Shown here in pieces: positions 1 to 9,053 of a stretch of 64,000 nt of DNA. The number at the start of each line of letters is the position of its first letter. Within the stretch, counting starts at the first letter, position 1. Under the pieces are notes generated by a model, which saw nothing but the letters and a program-made list of their open reading frames with translations, was not told the DNA's origin and made no database searches. A program made the translations under genes and the position numbers. Source of the stretch: CAVWQV01 sp963757115 (GTDB taxonomy: Bacteria > Pseudomonadota > Alphaproteobacteria > Acetobacterales > Acetobacteraceae). The stretch covers positions 124,001 to 188,000 of the forward strand of contig CAVWQV010000014.1 in assembly GCA_963757115.1 (NCBI GenBank), in the 5' to 3' direction.

Positions 1-308
1 GGGAGTCGACTTCAGTGCAACGCAATCCGCCATCGCGGCTCCTGGCGCCATGACGCTGGGCACGGCGTCGTACAATCAAGCGACCGGCGCTATCGGCGAA
101 TTCGAGCGCCAGCATCGGTTCGGACATGCCGGTTGTCGGAACGGCGTTGGGAGCGGCGTCCGCGACGCTCGGAACCACGAGCGACCCCGCCACGGGGGTG
201 ATGGCCCTGACCTCTGCCACCAGCTCCGCAGGTCAGCTCGCAGCACTCGCGACAGCAAGCGGCTTCATCGGACGGGCGGGTATCAACCTGGCCAATGCGA
301 GCACCTGA
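1..308 (+). CDS. 3' end of a phage tail-region gene, with a frame break
   Basis: The window opens inside a reading frame rich in Ala, Gly, Ser and Thr. The first ~95 bases read well in frame 2 and the rest reads well in frame 3, ending at TGA 306-308. Joined, the two parts give a low-complexity C-terminus with no family I recognise. The next gene starts on the overlapping ATGA, which supports 308 as the true end. The break lies somewhere in 90-125 and could be a sequence error. Alternatively, an internal ATG at 126 could start a separate small gene. By position it is a tail or baseplate protein upstream of the gpX-like gene. Confidence 0.35.
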
Positions 309-493
309 TGCGCACTCTCGTGTCGACCGGCGGAAACCTCTTCCAGATCGCGGCGCAGCAACTCGGCGACGCCACCCAATGGATCCGTATCGCCCAACTC
401 AATCAGCTTTCGGACCCAATGCTGACCGGCATCGTCACGTTGCTGCTGCCAGACGTGGATCCCACCGCGGGGGGAGGTGTTGCTGCTCAGTAG
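308..493 (+). CDS. Small LysM-like phage tail protein (gpX-like)
   Basis: This 61-residue protein starts at the ATG that overlaps the stop of the preceding gene (ATGA). It has the pattern of a single LysM-type repeat: a GGNLFQIAAQQLGDATQWI stretch followed by RIAQLN, then a hydrophobic strand and a short Gly-rich tail. Small LysM-like proteins at this place, just before the baseplate hub gene, are typical of P2/Mu-type contractile tails (tail protein X). They are thought to bind the hub or peptidoglycan. Its last 17 bases overlap the next gene. The family call rests on length, motif and position. Confidence 0.7.
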   Translation: MRTLVSTGGNLFQIAAQQLGDATQWIRIAQLNQLSDPMLTGIVTLLLPDVDPTAGGGVAAQ

Positions 494-1565
494 CGCTCGC
501 TTTCCGAGGGTCACCGTTCTGGCGAACGGGGTACCCGTTGCCGGAGTCATAGAAGCCCAGGTGCACTCCAACAACTACCGTGCAGCTGACCGTTTCTCAC
601 TCGCCATATCGCTTTCAGCCGACCCGACGACTTTTCCGTCCTGGTCAGCCGCGCTGGACATCAGCATCGACATCCAAATGAGCCTTGATGGTGCAATCTT
701 CACCAGCGTCTTTCAAGGTAGGGTCGACGTCGTCGAGATCGACGCAATTCAAGGCCTGCTGCGGGCGGAAGGACGGGACCTGACGGCGGCGCTGATCGAG
801 AGCCGCACACAACAGACCTTTGCAAACCGGACATCGAGCGAAATTGCCACGATGTTCGCAGCGGAGCACGGCCTCACTGGTGCCATCACTCAAACGACGA
901 CACCCGTCGGTCGCTACTACCAGAACGAACATGATCGCATCACGTTGGATCAGTTTAGCCGTGCCACAACCGAGTGGGACTTGCTGAGCTTTCTGGCCCA
1001 GCAGGAAGGTTTCGACGTGTTCGTGGTCGGCAGCACGCTGCATTTCCAGCCGCCTTCAGGCCCGGAGAACGCGCTCACGTTGACCTCCGCCTCGGTCATC
1101 GATCTGAGGCTTGAGCGAGCACTCACGCTGGCTCGCGACATCGAGGTGACCGTCAAGAGTTGGAACACCCGGCAACAAAGCGCATTCACCCAGACCGCTC
1201 GCTCTAGCGGGCGGCAACTACCGGGGCAAGGTCAGGGCGCGATGCGGCCGCAGCGTTTTGTCTATGTCCGGCCGAATTTAACGCCCGACCAAGCTCTCAA
1301 ACTTGCGCAGCAGAAGCTGGCCGAGCTTTCGAGGCATGAGAGAACCTTCGCTGCATCGATGCCGGGCGAATTGGCGCTGACGCCGCGCAGCGTTGTCACG
1401 TTGGTCGGCACAGGCTCGGACTTCGATCAAACCTATTTCGTCGACAGCATCGAGCGACATCTCCACGTGGAAACGGGCTTCTCGCAGCACATTCGCTGCA
1501 AGAACCTGGAACCGGCGTCCCAGGCGACGCCTCCGGCAGACATCGTGGCTGCTGTTACCGGCTGA
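477..1565 (+). CDS. Baseplate hub protein, phage late control gene D / Mu gp44-like
   Basis: The protein has 362 residues. The GTG start at 477 overlaps the preceding gene and follows a G-rich Shine-Dalgarno sequence (GGGGGGAG). The N-terminus has the beta-rich opening of gpD-like hubs (PRVTVLANG, then a ligand-like domain). The middle carries the FANRTSSEIATMFAAEHGLT and YYQNEHDRITLDQF segments, which match the pattern of gpD/gp44 hub proteins. The C-terminal third is a beta-rich domain. In related phages this protein forms a trimeric hub holding the spike. Its place between the LysM protein and gpV fits that role. Confidence 0.8.
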   Translation: MLLLSSARFPRVTVLANGVPVAGVIEAQVHSNNYRAADRFSLAISLSADPTTFPSWSAALDISIDIQMSLDGAIFTSVFQGRVDVVEIDAIQGLLRAEGRDLTAALIESRTQQTFANRTSSEIATMFAAEHGLTGAITQTTTPVGRYYQNEHDRITLDQFSRATTEWDLLSFLAQQEGFDVFVVGSTLHFQPPSGPENALTLTSASVIDLRLERALTLARDIEVTVKSWNTRQQSAFTQTARSSGRQLPGQGQGAMRPQRFVYVRPNLTPDQALKLAQQKLAELSRHERTFAASMPGELALTPRSVVTLVGTGSDFDQTYFVDSIERHLHVETGFSQHIRCKNLEPASQATPPADIVAAVTG

Positions 1566-1592
1566 CTCGAGCCGGCGTTCGCAGGGGTAGGA

Positions 1593-2093
1593 ATGGAGCG
1601 CTTTGTGAACGCGCTGAAAGCGCACGCGGGTGCCTTGGATCAATCAGTCGGGCAGCCTCGCTTCGGAGTCGTGACGTCGGTGGACCCGGCTTCGGCCACT
1701 GCTCGGGTTCAGTTGCAGCCTGAGGCCATACTGACAGGCTGGCTGCCAATACTGTCCTCGTGGGTGGGCGCCGGATGGGGCATGGTCTGCCCGCCGTCGC
1801 CAGGCGATCAGGTCTTGGTGCTACCCCAAGAGGGGGACGCCGAACACGGCATCATTGTAGGACGGGCATTCAGCGATGCGCAGCGTCCCCCGCCAGCACC
1901 GGCCGGGGAGCTTTGGCTCGTCCACCAAGCCGGAAGCTCGCTCAAACTGACCAACGACGGGACGATCCAGGTGCAGGGAGACCTACACGTAAGCGGCGAC
2001 GTCTACGATAAGCGCGGCTCGCTTGACCGACTTCGGCAAAACTACGATCGCCATTCGCATAATGGCGGTCCCGGTCCCACCCCGCTCGACTGA
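1593..2093 (+). CDS. Phage baseplate assembly protein V (spike, Mu gp45-like)
   Basis: The protein has 166 residues. The N-terminal half is an OB-fold-type domain starting with FGVVTSVDPASATARVQL and followed by a GDQVLVL strand. The second half is a run of short beta repeats (GTIQVQGDLHVSGDV), ending with an HSHNGGPGPT motif that resembles the metal-binding tip of phage spike proteins. In related systems the trimer punctures the outer membrane. It begins 27 bases after the hub gene and precedes the gp25/gpW-like gene, the usual baseplate order. Confidence 0.8.
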   Translation: MERFVNALKAHAGALDQSVGQPRFGVVTSVDPASATARVQLQPEAILTGWLPILSSWVGAGWGMVCPPSPGDQVLVLPQEGDAEHGIIVGRAFSDAQRPPPAPAGELWLVHQAGSSLKLTNDGTIQVQGDLHVSGDVYDKRGSLDRLRQNYDRHSHNGGPGPTPLD

Positions 2094-2125
2094 TTGGTCT
2101 CCGCAAAATGCCTGAGCATTAGAAA

Positions 2126-2503
2126 ATGCCTGACGTTTCACACCAGTGGGGCTCTGACCTGTCGACGAGTTCGACCGGCGATCTTGCAACCGTGACCGAT
2201 GCTGCTCTGGGACAGCAGCGGCTGCTGCGAAGGCTGCTGACCAATCCCGGAGAGTACATCTGGGAGACGAGATATGGTGCCGGCCTCGCGCAGTTCATCG
2301 GAGAGCCCGCGGACGCGTTACGGATCCGAGCGGTGATCCGAAGCCAGATGTTCAAGGAGCCTTCAATCGCCCGCAACCCGGAGCCGGTGATCGACATACA
2401 GCTCTCTCCGGGAGGAGTTTCGAACGCGCTCTATGTTCATATCCGATACGTCGACGCCTTCAGCGGGCAAACGCAGCTACTATCACTTCCGGTAGGCAGT
2501 TAA
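2126..2503 (+). CDS. Baseplate wedge protein, gp25/gpW-like (Mu gp46 family)
   Basis: The protein has 125 residues. The core LLTNPGEYIWETRYGAGL followed by helices and a C-terminal strand is characteristic of the gp46/gpW/gp25 lysozyme-like baseplate wedge family. The ADALRIRAVIRSQMFKEP helix is also typical. It acts structurally in the wedge and is not expected to be enzymatic. The stop overlaps the next start (TAATG at 2501-2505), which indicates translational coupling with gpJ. Confidence 0.75.
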   Translation: MPDVSHQWGSDLSTSSTGDLATVTDAALGQQRLLRRLLTNPGEYIWETRYGAGLAQFIGEPADALRIRAVIRSQMFKEPSIARNPEPVIDIQLSPGGVSNALYVHIRYVDAFSGQTQLLSLPVGS

Positions 2504-3627
2504 TGCAACTATCATTGCAGAACTACGCCTCGCTCGTCCAAACAATGGCTGCCGGGGTGCAAGCCGCTTCCCGTCAGCTGATCGATCTTACGGTCGGCTC
2601 CGTCCTGCGTGCGATCCTGGAGGCGAACGCGTCGATCGCGCTTTGGATGCAATGGCTCATTCTTCAGGTGTTGCAAACTACGCGAGCATCAACCAGCATC
2701 GGTGCCGACTTAGACAGTTGGATGGCGGATTTTTCGGTCAAGCGACTTCCGTCGGCGGCTTCCACCGGGTTAGTTACGTTCTCCCGCTTCACCGCGCTCG
2801 CCGCAGCCCTCGTGCCGATCGGGGCGCTGGTTCGCACCGCCGACGGCACGCAGACGTTCTCAGTGACCGTCGATCCTGCCAACGCGGCCTACTCAGCCCC
2901 ACAGGGTGGCTACGTGCTCGCAGCCGGGATCGCTGCATTGCAGGTGCCCGTGCAAGCGCAAACCCCTGGTTCTGCGGGCAATGTGCAGGCGGCCAGCGTC
3001 ACCCTGCTTGCGACGGCGATGCCTGGGATCGACGCAGTCACGAATCCGACGCAGTTCCAGAACGGTATCGATGCGGAGTTGGACGACGCTTTCCGGCGCC
3101 GGTTTACCAACTATCTGGACAGCCGGTCGAGGGCCACGCCTCTCGCAATCGGCTACGCCATTTCATCGATCCAGCAGGGCCTGCATTACGCGATCCAGGA
3201 AAACTGCGACACGTCAGGATCGTGGCGGCCAGGCAGCTTTGTCGTCACCGTCGATGATGGGTCCGGGAGCCCGCCCGCCAGCCTGCTTGCAACGGTGGCA
3301 AGTGCGGTCGAAAGCCTGCGCCCGGTTGGGACGGTCTATGCCGTCCAGCCCCCGTCGGTCGTCCCCGTAGCTATGTCCGCCACGCTCACCGTTACATCGA
3401 CCGCCGACAAGGCCGGCGTGGCGGCTACCGTGTCCAACGCGATCACGACGTTCGTCAACGGTCTCGGGATCGGCGTTGCTCTCCCGTTTACGCGCGTCGC
3501 CCAGGTTGCCTACGCGGCTGATCCTGCGGTGCTGAATGTCTCGCAGTTGCAGTTGAACGGCACCAGCGCGGACGTCAACCCGTCTGCGACGAGCGTTCTC
3601 AGGGTAACCTCAGTTACGATAAGTTGA
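2503..3627 (+). CDS. Baseplate J-like protein (Mu gp47 family)
   Basis: The protein has 374 residues. The N-terminus carries the helical region with LIDLTVGSVLRAILEANASI that opens gpJ proteins. A GADLDSWMADF segment and the beta-rich baseplate J core follow, with GSAGNVQAASV and the ELDDAFRRRFTNYLDS helix, which is very characteristic. The C-terminus is beta-rich. gpJ forms the wedge that connects the hub to the fibres. The start is coupled to the preceding stop. No frame break was found. Confidence 0.85.
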   Translation: MQLSLQNYASLVQTMAAGVQAASRQLIDLTVGSVLRAILEANASIALWMQWLILQVLQTTRASTSIGADLDSWMADFSVKRLPSAASTGLVTFSRFTALAAALVPIGALVRTADGTQTFSVTVDPANAAYSAPQGGYVLAAGIAALQVPVQAQTPGSAGNVQAASVTLLATAMPGIDAVTNPTQFQNGIDAELDDAFRRRFTNYLDSRSRATPLAIGYAISSIQQGLHYAIQENCDTSGSWRPGSFVVTVDDGSGSPPASLLATVASAVESLRPVGTVYAVQPPSVVPVAMSATLTVTSTADKAGVAATVSNAITTFVNGLGIGVALPFTRVAQVAYAADPAVLNVSQLQLNGTSADVNPSATSVLRVTSVTIS

Positions 3628-3636
3628 GGTTACACG

Positions 3637-4293
3637 ATGGTCGGCGATCAAGACGACATGCTCAGACGCTTGAAAGCAGTCTTGCCATCTCGATGGTTCG
3701 GCGACTCCACGCCCGTTCTCGATGCACTTCTTCGCGGGCTCGGGTCGGCGTGGTGCTGGGTGTACCAACTGTTGTTGTTCGTCATGGCACAGAGGCGAAT
3801 CGCAACTGCACAGGGCATCTGGTTGGATCTCGTCGCGAAAGACATCTTTGGAGATCGCCTGAGGCGCCGGACTGGCCAGTCCGACACAGCCTTGCGCGCG
3901 CGAATTCAAGGGGAGTTGCTCCGGGAGCGGTGTACTCGGGCCGCCATCATTGCCGCGCTAACCGATCTGACGGGCCGTCCGCCGTCGGTATTCGAGCCGG
4001 CAAGAACGACAGATACAGGCGGATGGGGCGTCGGCATTGGTTACGGGTCAGCCGGCGGATGGGGAAATCTCAACCTGCCGTTTCAGTGCTTCGTCACGGC
4101 ATTCCGGCCGTTCGGCAATGGAATAGCACAAGTGGCCGGGTGGGGCACGATGGCCGCAGGATACGGTGTTGGCACCATCGAATACGGCAGCTTTCAAATG
4201 TCGCAGGGGGAAGTGACGGACGCTGACCTGTTCTCAGCAGTCGCGAACGTCCTGCCCACTGCGTCCACCGCTTGGACGCGCATTTCTAGCTAG
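3637..4293 (+). CDS. Tail protein I-like (Mu gp48-type) baseplate protein
   Basis: The protein has 218 residues. Its helical N-terminus (LLRGLGSAWCWVYQLLLFV) contains an LDLVAKDIFGD segment, and an RARIQGELLRERCTRAAI helix follows. These are typical of gpI/gp48 tail proteins that terminate the wedge and contact fibre proteins. The C-terminal third is Gly/Trp/Tyr-rich with repeats of the type GWGVGIGYGSAGGWG and may be the fibre-contact surface. It follows gpJ by 9 bases, after a TTGAGG ribosome site. The exact family name is less certain than the baseplate role. Confidence 0.65.
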   Translation: MVGDQDDMLRRLKAVLPSRWFGDSTPVLDALLRGLGSAWCWVYQLLLFVMAQRRIATAQGIWLDLVAKDIFGDRLRRRTGQSDTALRARIQGELLRERCTRAAIIAALTDLTGRPPSVFEPARTTDTGGWGVGIGYGSAGGWGNLNLPFQCFVTAFRPFGNGIAQVAGWGTMAAGYGVGTIEYGSFQMSQGEVTDADLFSAVANVLPTASTAWTRISS

Positions 4294-4315
4294 AAGCTCT
4301 TATTCCGGGAATGAC

Positions 4316-5569
4316 ATGGACAGAAACCTGGTCTATCCGGGTAGCATTCCGCTCGACACGGATCTGCTCACGGTCAATCGCAACGCGATGATCGCCCTCG
4401 GAGCTTTGGCCCAAGCGATTTTGGGTTCGGGCACCTATGTCGACGGGCTCGCCTGCACGCCGACCTCGCCGGCATCGATGAGTATCAATCTGGGGCCCGG
4501 AAGCATCTCCCAACTTTCGGTGGTCGACACGTTGCCGTTCGGGTCCCTGCCCGCGGATACGGCGGACTCGCTCGTCAAGATGGGCATCAACATAGCCCCG
4601 ACAACGTTCACATTGGTCGCGCCAACAGTGTCGGGCCAAGCCGTGAACTTTCTGGTACAGGCCACTTTGCAAGAAAGTGACACCAACGCCGTAGTTCTTC
4701 CCTACTACAACGCTACGAACCCGGCTCAACCTTATAGCGGCCCAAGCAACACTGGAGTGGCCCAGAACACGCAGCGGACCCAGCGCGTGCAATTGCAGCT
4801 GAAGTCGGGCGCCCCCGCTGCCAGTGGCACGCAGGCTACTCCCCCCGTCGACAGTGGCTGGGTCGGGCTTTACGTCATAGCGGTCGCCTACGGTCAGACT
4901 ACCGTAACCGCCAGTAACATCGCCATGCTGCCGACAGCGCCTTTCCTTTCGCTGAAGCTTCCGACATTGCGGCCGGGATTCGGTTCGGGATGTCAGGGGT
5001 TTCAATCGTCGGGGAACTTCGCTGTCCCGGCCGGTGTATCGACCGTGGAAGTCGAAGTTTGGGGAGCTGGCTCGGGCAGCTACGCATCAGTGGCCAACGT
5101 GCCGAGCGGCGGCGGGGCTGGCGGCGGCTACGCTCGCAAGCGCATCGCCGGGCTCACGCCTGGACAAACTGTGGCCGTTACTATCGGGGCCGGCGGGGCG
5201 GGCGGTACCACCGCGGGCGGACTGCCGGGTTCGGGGAGCACGTCGAGCTTCGGCCCGTATGTGAGTGCGACCGGCGGTAGCCTCAACCCGCTCGCCACAA
5301 CGTCCTACCCGCTGAATGGCGCGACCCCGGGCGGCAACGGGGTCGGTGGCGACCTGAATATCGCGGGCTCTGCGGGACAGGCCGGCATTGTGAATGCGGG
5401 GGGGCTCGGCGGTAGTGCTGCGCTGGGCGGAATGCAAAATAGCGGAACGACCGGCGTGATCGGGCTGTTCCCAGGCGGGGGAGCGTCGGGGGCGGGCACC
5501 GGCTCATCCGGCACCACCGCATTCAACGGAGCGGCGGGTGCAAACGGCTTGGTGATGGTGAGGTGGTGA
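4316..5569 (+). CDS. Tail fibre with glycine-rich tip domain
   Basis: The protein has 417 residues. Residues 1 to about 225 are a fibre shaft or attachment domain opening with MDRNLVYPGSIPLDTDLL. From about residue 230 the sequence becomes a glycine-rich domain. It starts with a beta strand (FAVPAGVSTVEVEVWGAG), continues with GGGAGGGYARK and repeated GG/GAGGAGG loops, and ends GANGLVMVRW. This layout matches the glycine-rich C-terminal domains of phage fibres that carry the receptor-binding loops. It is the first of four candidate receptor-binding proteins in a row and overlaps the next gene slightly. Confidence 0.65.
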   Translation: MDRNLVYPGSIPLDTDLLTVNRNAMIALGALAQAILGSGTYVDGLACTPTSPASMSINLGPGSISQLSVVDTLPFGSLPADTADSLVKMGINIAPTTFTLVAPTVSGQAVNFLVQATLQESDTNAVVLPYYNATNPAQPYSGPSNTGVAQNTQRTQRVQLQLKSGAPAASGTQATPPVDSGWVGLYVIAVAYGQTTVTASNIAMLPTAPFLSLKLPTLRPGFGSGCQGFQSSGNFAVPAGVSTVEVEVWGAGSGSYASVANVPSGGGAGGGYARKRIAGLTPGQTVAVTIGAGGAGGTTAGGLPGSGSTSSFGPYVSATGGSLNPLATTSYPLNGATPGGNGVGGDLNIAGSAGQAGIVNAGGLGGSAALGGMQNSGTTGVIGLFPGGGASGAGTGSSGTTAFNGAAGANGLVMVRW

Positions 5570-5571
5570 CA

Positions 5572-5841
5572 ATGGCTCGGACGTACGCGCGAATCCAAGA
5601 AGGTCGAGTAGCAGAAGTATTCACCACTCAAGGCGATCTGGAACAGCTGTTCAACTCCGCACTGGTGTGGGTGGACGTGACCGACCAACCGGGCGTGGCC
5701 GAAGGCTGGCTAACTGACGGCGAGAAATTTACGGCTCCCGTTCCGGTCTCAGCGCCTCACGGCCCATCGCTTGCCGAACTGCAGGAACAGCTGCGCACCC
5801 TCGGTGCCAAAATTGCTTTGCTAACTCCGACCGAACCGTAG
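5572..5841 (+). CDS. Small phage protein following a tail fibre
   Basis: The protein has 89 residues. The ATG at 5572 lies just after the fibre stop at 5567-5569. A GTG nine bases upstream is also in frame but would overlap the fibre gene more. The sequence opens MARTYARIQEGRVAEVF and ends in a Leu-rich helix (ELQEQLRTLGAKIALL) likely to form a coiled coil. Small proteins of this kind after fibre genes are often fibre accessory or assembly proteins. I cannot assign a specific family. Confidence 0.5.
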   Translation: MARTYARIQEGRVAEVFTTQGDLEQLFNSALVWVDVTDQPGVAEGWLTDGEKFTAPVPVSAPHGPSLAELQEQLRTLGAKIALLTPTEP

Positions 5842-5948
5842 GCAACCCCAAATCACCGGCGGCAGGGACGCCAGCCGAGCGCTCTCTCGAACGCTGCGGG
5901 CGGACTATGGGCGGCGGTATTCTCCAATAGAACCGATGAGGGCCGACG

Positions 5949-6431
5949 ATGGCCACAGTGGCCAGTTATGTCTGGAGACCAAGTACGGCGCGCGTCGTCG
6001 TGCTCGATAGTTTTGTTCCGGTTCCTCGCGGGGCGGTAAGCGCACCGCCACAGCCGCTCGCCTGGGCGGCGAAGGACCCTGGCGACGTGCTCGACTATAT
6101 CATCGACTTCTCCCCGGCCTTTGTTGGCAATCAAGGCGATGTCATCGCCGATCTCGACGCCACGATCAGCCCATCGCAGCCTGGCGATCTCACGCTCTCC
6201 CGCGCGACGGCGGACGGCACGTCCGCAATCCTTTGGCTGGCCGGTGGTCAAGCCGGGACGACCTACACCATTACGGTAGCAGTGGTCGCCAACAGCGGTC
6301 GGGCGCTCAGCCGGAGTGTGCTCCTGCCCGTGAGTGCGCTCGCCGCGGCCCCCTCGGCAAGCGTGATGATCCAGACCGATACCGGGGCGCCACTCATCGA
6401 TCAGAACGGAAACCCGGTCATCACTCCGTGA
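5949..6431 (+). CDS. Phage fibre-tail adaptor-like protein
   Basis: The protein has 160 residues with a GAGGG ribosome site before the ATG. Residues 35-130 form a compact beta domain: AKDPGDVLDYIIDFSP, then Ile/Val-rich strands, then AILWLAGGQAGTTYTITV and an SGRALSRSVLLPV strand. This matches the pattern of adaptor proteins that join fibres to the tail in dsDNA phages, where a WLSGG-type strand is conserved. The C-terminus (IQTDTGAPLIDQNGNPVI) resembles a fibre-docking tail. It sits between the first fibre and the repeat fibre. Confidence 0.55.
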   Translation: MATVASYVWRPSTARVVVLDSFVPVPRGAVSAPPQPLAWAAKDPGDVLDYIIDFSPAFVGNQGDVIADLDATISPSQPGDLTLSRATADGTSAILWLAGGQAGTTYTITVAVVANSGRALSRSVLLPVSALAAAPSASVMIQTDTGAPLIDQNGNPVITP

Positions 6432-6478
6432 AGAAAGACCGAAGAGTCCCCCCGACATCTTCTGGAGCGCGTTGAAGT

Positions 6479-9017
6479 ATGCCGACAATCGACCAACTCG
6501 CTCCGGCATTCGCTGCAGCCGACACCGACGAGCTGCTAATCAACCAAAATGGGGTTGCTCGGAAGATTTCCCGCGCCCTTCTCCTTGCCGGGCTGCAGCC
6601 TCAGATCGCAGTCGAATCTGGCACTCTGCTTGGGAACCCAGGCCCCGATTTCAGCGCGCCCTCCCAAATCACATTGGGCGAGAACCTCGTTCTACAAGGA
6701 ACCACGCTTTCGGCGACGGCTTCCCCCTACGTGGTTGCCGATCTTCCGCAAGGAACGGTTCCCGCCGGGACCGACATCATCCCGGTCGGCCAGCGCGGCG
6801 CGAATGCAGCGGTCACCTACGCGCAGTTCATGACCGGCCTTTCGGGCATGACGAACGTCGATGTTTCCAAGCTTTCCGTGACTTCCACGGGCTCCTCGGC
6901 TTCGTATAACATCGGTGATCTGGCCGCCTCGACTGTTTTGACGACTGGGGCCGCCATGACCGGCCCTCTTCTTCTACCGGGCAATCCATCGCAGCCCCTT
7001 CACGCCGCGACAAAGCAATACGTAGACGCGGGTGACGCCGCTTCGCTCCCAATCAACGGGGGAGTGCTGACCGGACCTCTCACATTGTCGGGCAGTCCGA
7101 CAATGTCGTCACACGCCGCCTCCAAACAATACGTTGACAGTCAAGCGGCGAACTTTCTGCCGATCAGCGGAGGCACTCTAGCCGGAACGCTGACGCTTGC
7201 TGGCGATCCCGCCAATCTCATGCAGGCGACTACGAGGCGGTATACGGACGCGGGAGACGCGAACAACGCTCTGGCGATTGCTGCGGAGGCGTCCGCCCGT
7301 GCGGCGGCTCTTGGCGCGCTCCAGACCACGGTCGTTTCAACGCAGTCCGCGGTGACTTCCGCTAGCGCGAACGCTGCCGCTGCGCAGACGGCTGCCAGCA
7401 TGGCGCTCGGCAATGCGAACGCTGCACAGACCACGGCCGCCACCGCGGCCTCGAATGCCACGGCAGCACAAAGCCTGGCCGGCGCCGCTCTGCCGCTGGC
7501 CGGCGGGACGATGACGGGCGATCTGTTGACGGCGGCAAACCGTGTCTACGCCGGAACCAACGACTTCGCCGCGGTGCGAGTGCAGGGTCTTCCGAGCGAC
7601 GGGAAGGCGATGCTCTACGTCAACAAAGTCGGCTCGTCAGGGACCGATCCCAACCTGCTGGCATCGGTACTACTACGTGAACGACACGGGGGGCACCGGC
7701 GCACCCCGGCTCGTCAACAACTTCCAAGCTAATGTCGTGAGCACGCCGGTATCCGGCGTGTGGTTGACCCATCTCGGTATCAACTCCGCCGCTGTCGGCG
7801 GTAATCAGGGGCAGAACGGGCATCTGGCGGCCGATCTGCAAGCTATACGCGATAGTGCAAGTCCAATAGGCAGCACGACCGTTCAGACGAGCCTGGGCAC
7901 GCCGGGTCCAACGTTGACGGTAGCGAGCGTCGCAAACTTCGGACAGGCGCCGATAACGGGTGGTGCAAGCGCCGGAAAGCTCACGAGCCTCATCAATCCA
8001 ACCATCGCCAGCACAGCAACAACAGCCCTGACGCCAACAAGCCTCAACAACACTGTTCTGCAGGTTGCCTCCACATCCGGCATGGTTCCAGGGATGTTTT
8101 GCTGGGGGCCGAATATAGCGGCATATATCATATCAATTGCAAGCAACTCGATCGTCCTGTCCAGCGGCCTGCAGGTGGCAGTAAGCAGCGGATCTGCGGT
8201 GAGTGCAGGTTGGGCGCTGCTCGTCAAAGTCGGTGCCAGCTTCTATCATCTGATCGCCACATCAAGCATCTCCGGTACCGGAACGATGACCTTTGCGGAA
8301 CCGGTCAGTGTGGCGGACGGTGTCGCGGGCAATCCCGTGACCGCGGCGCAAGGCGGCGCGCCGCTCTGGTCGTTCGTGGCGGAGATACAGGACCATACGA
8401 ATCTGCCGTCAAGTGCCGGGGGATTCGCGCAAATCGGGGAGCTCGACCTGTCGGGCAATGGCGACGACGATGGTCCCAACGCGATGGTCTACAATCCCGT
8501 CGCGGGGATGAACCTACCGCAAGGCGGCCGGTGTTTCCTGTCGTTTGTTGCCAATAAATTCAATGCCGCCGGGCCAAACTTTGTCATGAGTAACGGTCTA
8601 ACCTTTACCACCACTTCGGGCGCTTCGATCAACTCCGTCCTGTTCCCAAATGTGAGCTTCAACACTTCGCTGCTGGACGCCCGGCACGCCGTCGCTACGT
8701 CAAGCCGCGCCAACGCGATCTGGCTTGCGGACAGGCATCGCCTTGCATTGAGCACCGACGGAAGTATTGGCATAGCATACGACCCAGGGGCATCGGCGAT
8801 AAACATAACTGGTCCGGTGCATTTCTCTGCTCCACCGGTAATGCCGGGCTTTGCTGTCGCCGCACTGCCAGCCTCACCGAGCCCCGGTGCGAAGGCGTAC
8901 GCGTCGAACGGCCGTAAAGCGGGAGAAGCAGCGGGTTCCGGGACGGGCGTCGAGGTGTTCGCGGACGGACTGGGTCATTGGATCTCCGTCTTGAGCGGGA
9001 CGCAGGTTCTGGCCTGA
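6479..9017 (+). CDS. Large tail fibre with tandem repeats, interrupted by a frame break
   Basis: Two overlapping reading frames (6479-7732 and 7542-9017) form one protein of about 845 residues if a single indel near 7655-7675 is corrected. The N-terminal ~50 residues closely resemble the N-terminus of the next fibre gene, so they are probably the shared virion-attachment module. Residues ~170-260 hold three repeats of about 35 residues with a KQYVD-like core (at about 7003, 7108 and 7213). An Ala-rich, probably coiled-coil stretch follows. The C-terminus has the YASNGRKAGEAAGSGTGV type of ending seen in phage fibres and tailspikes. The break may be real phase variation or a sequence error. 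Confidence 0.65.
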
Positions 9018-9053
9018 CGCGCACCCGAACGACGTCATATCGAGGTTAGTGAG

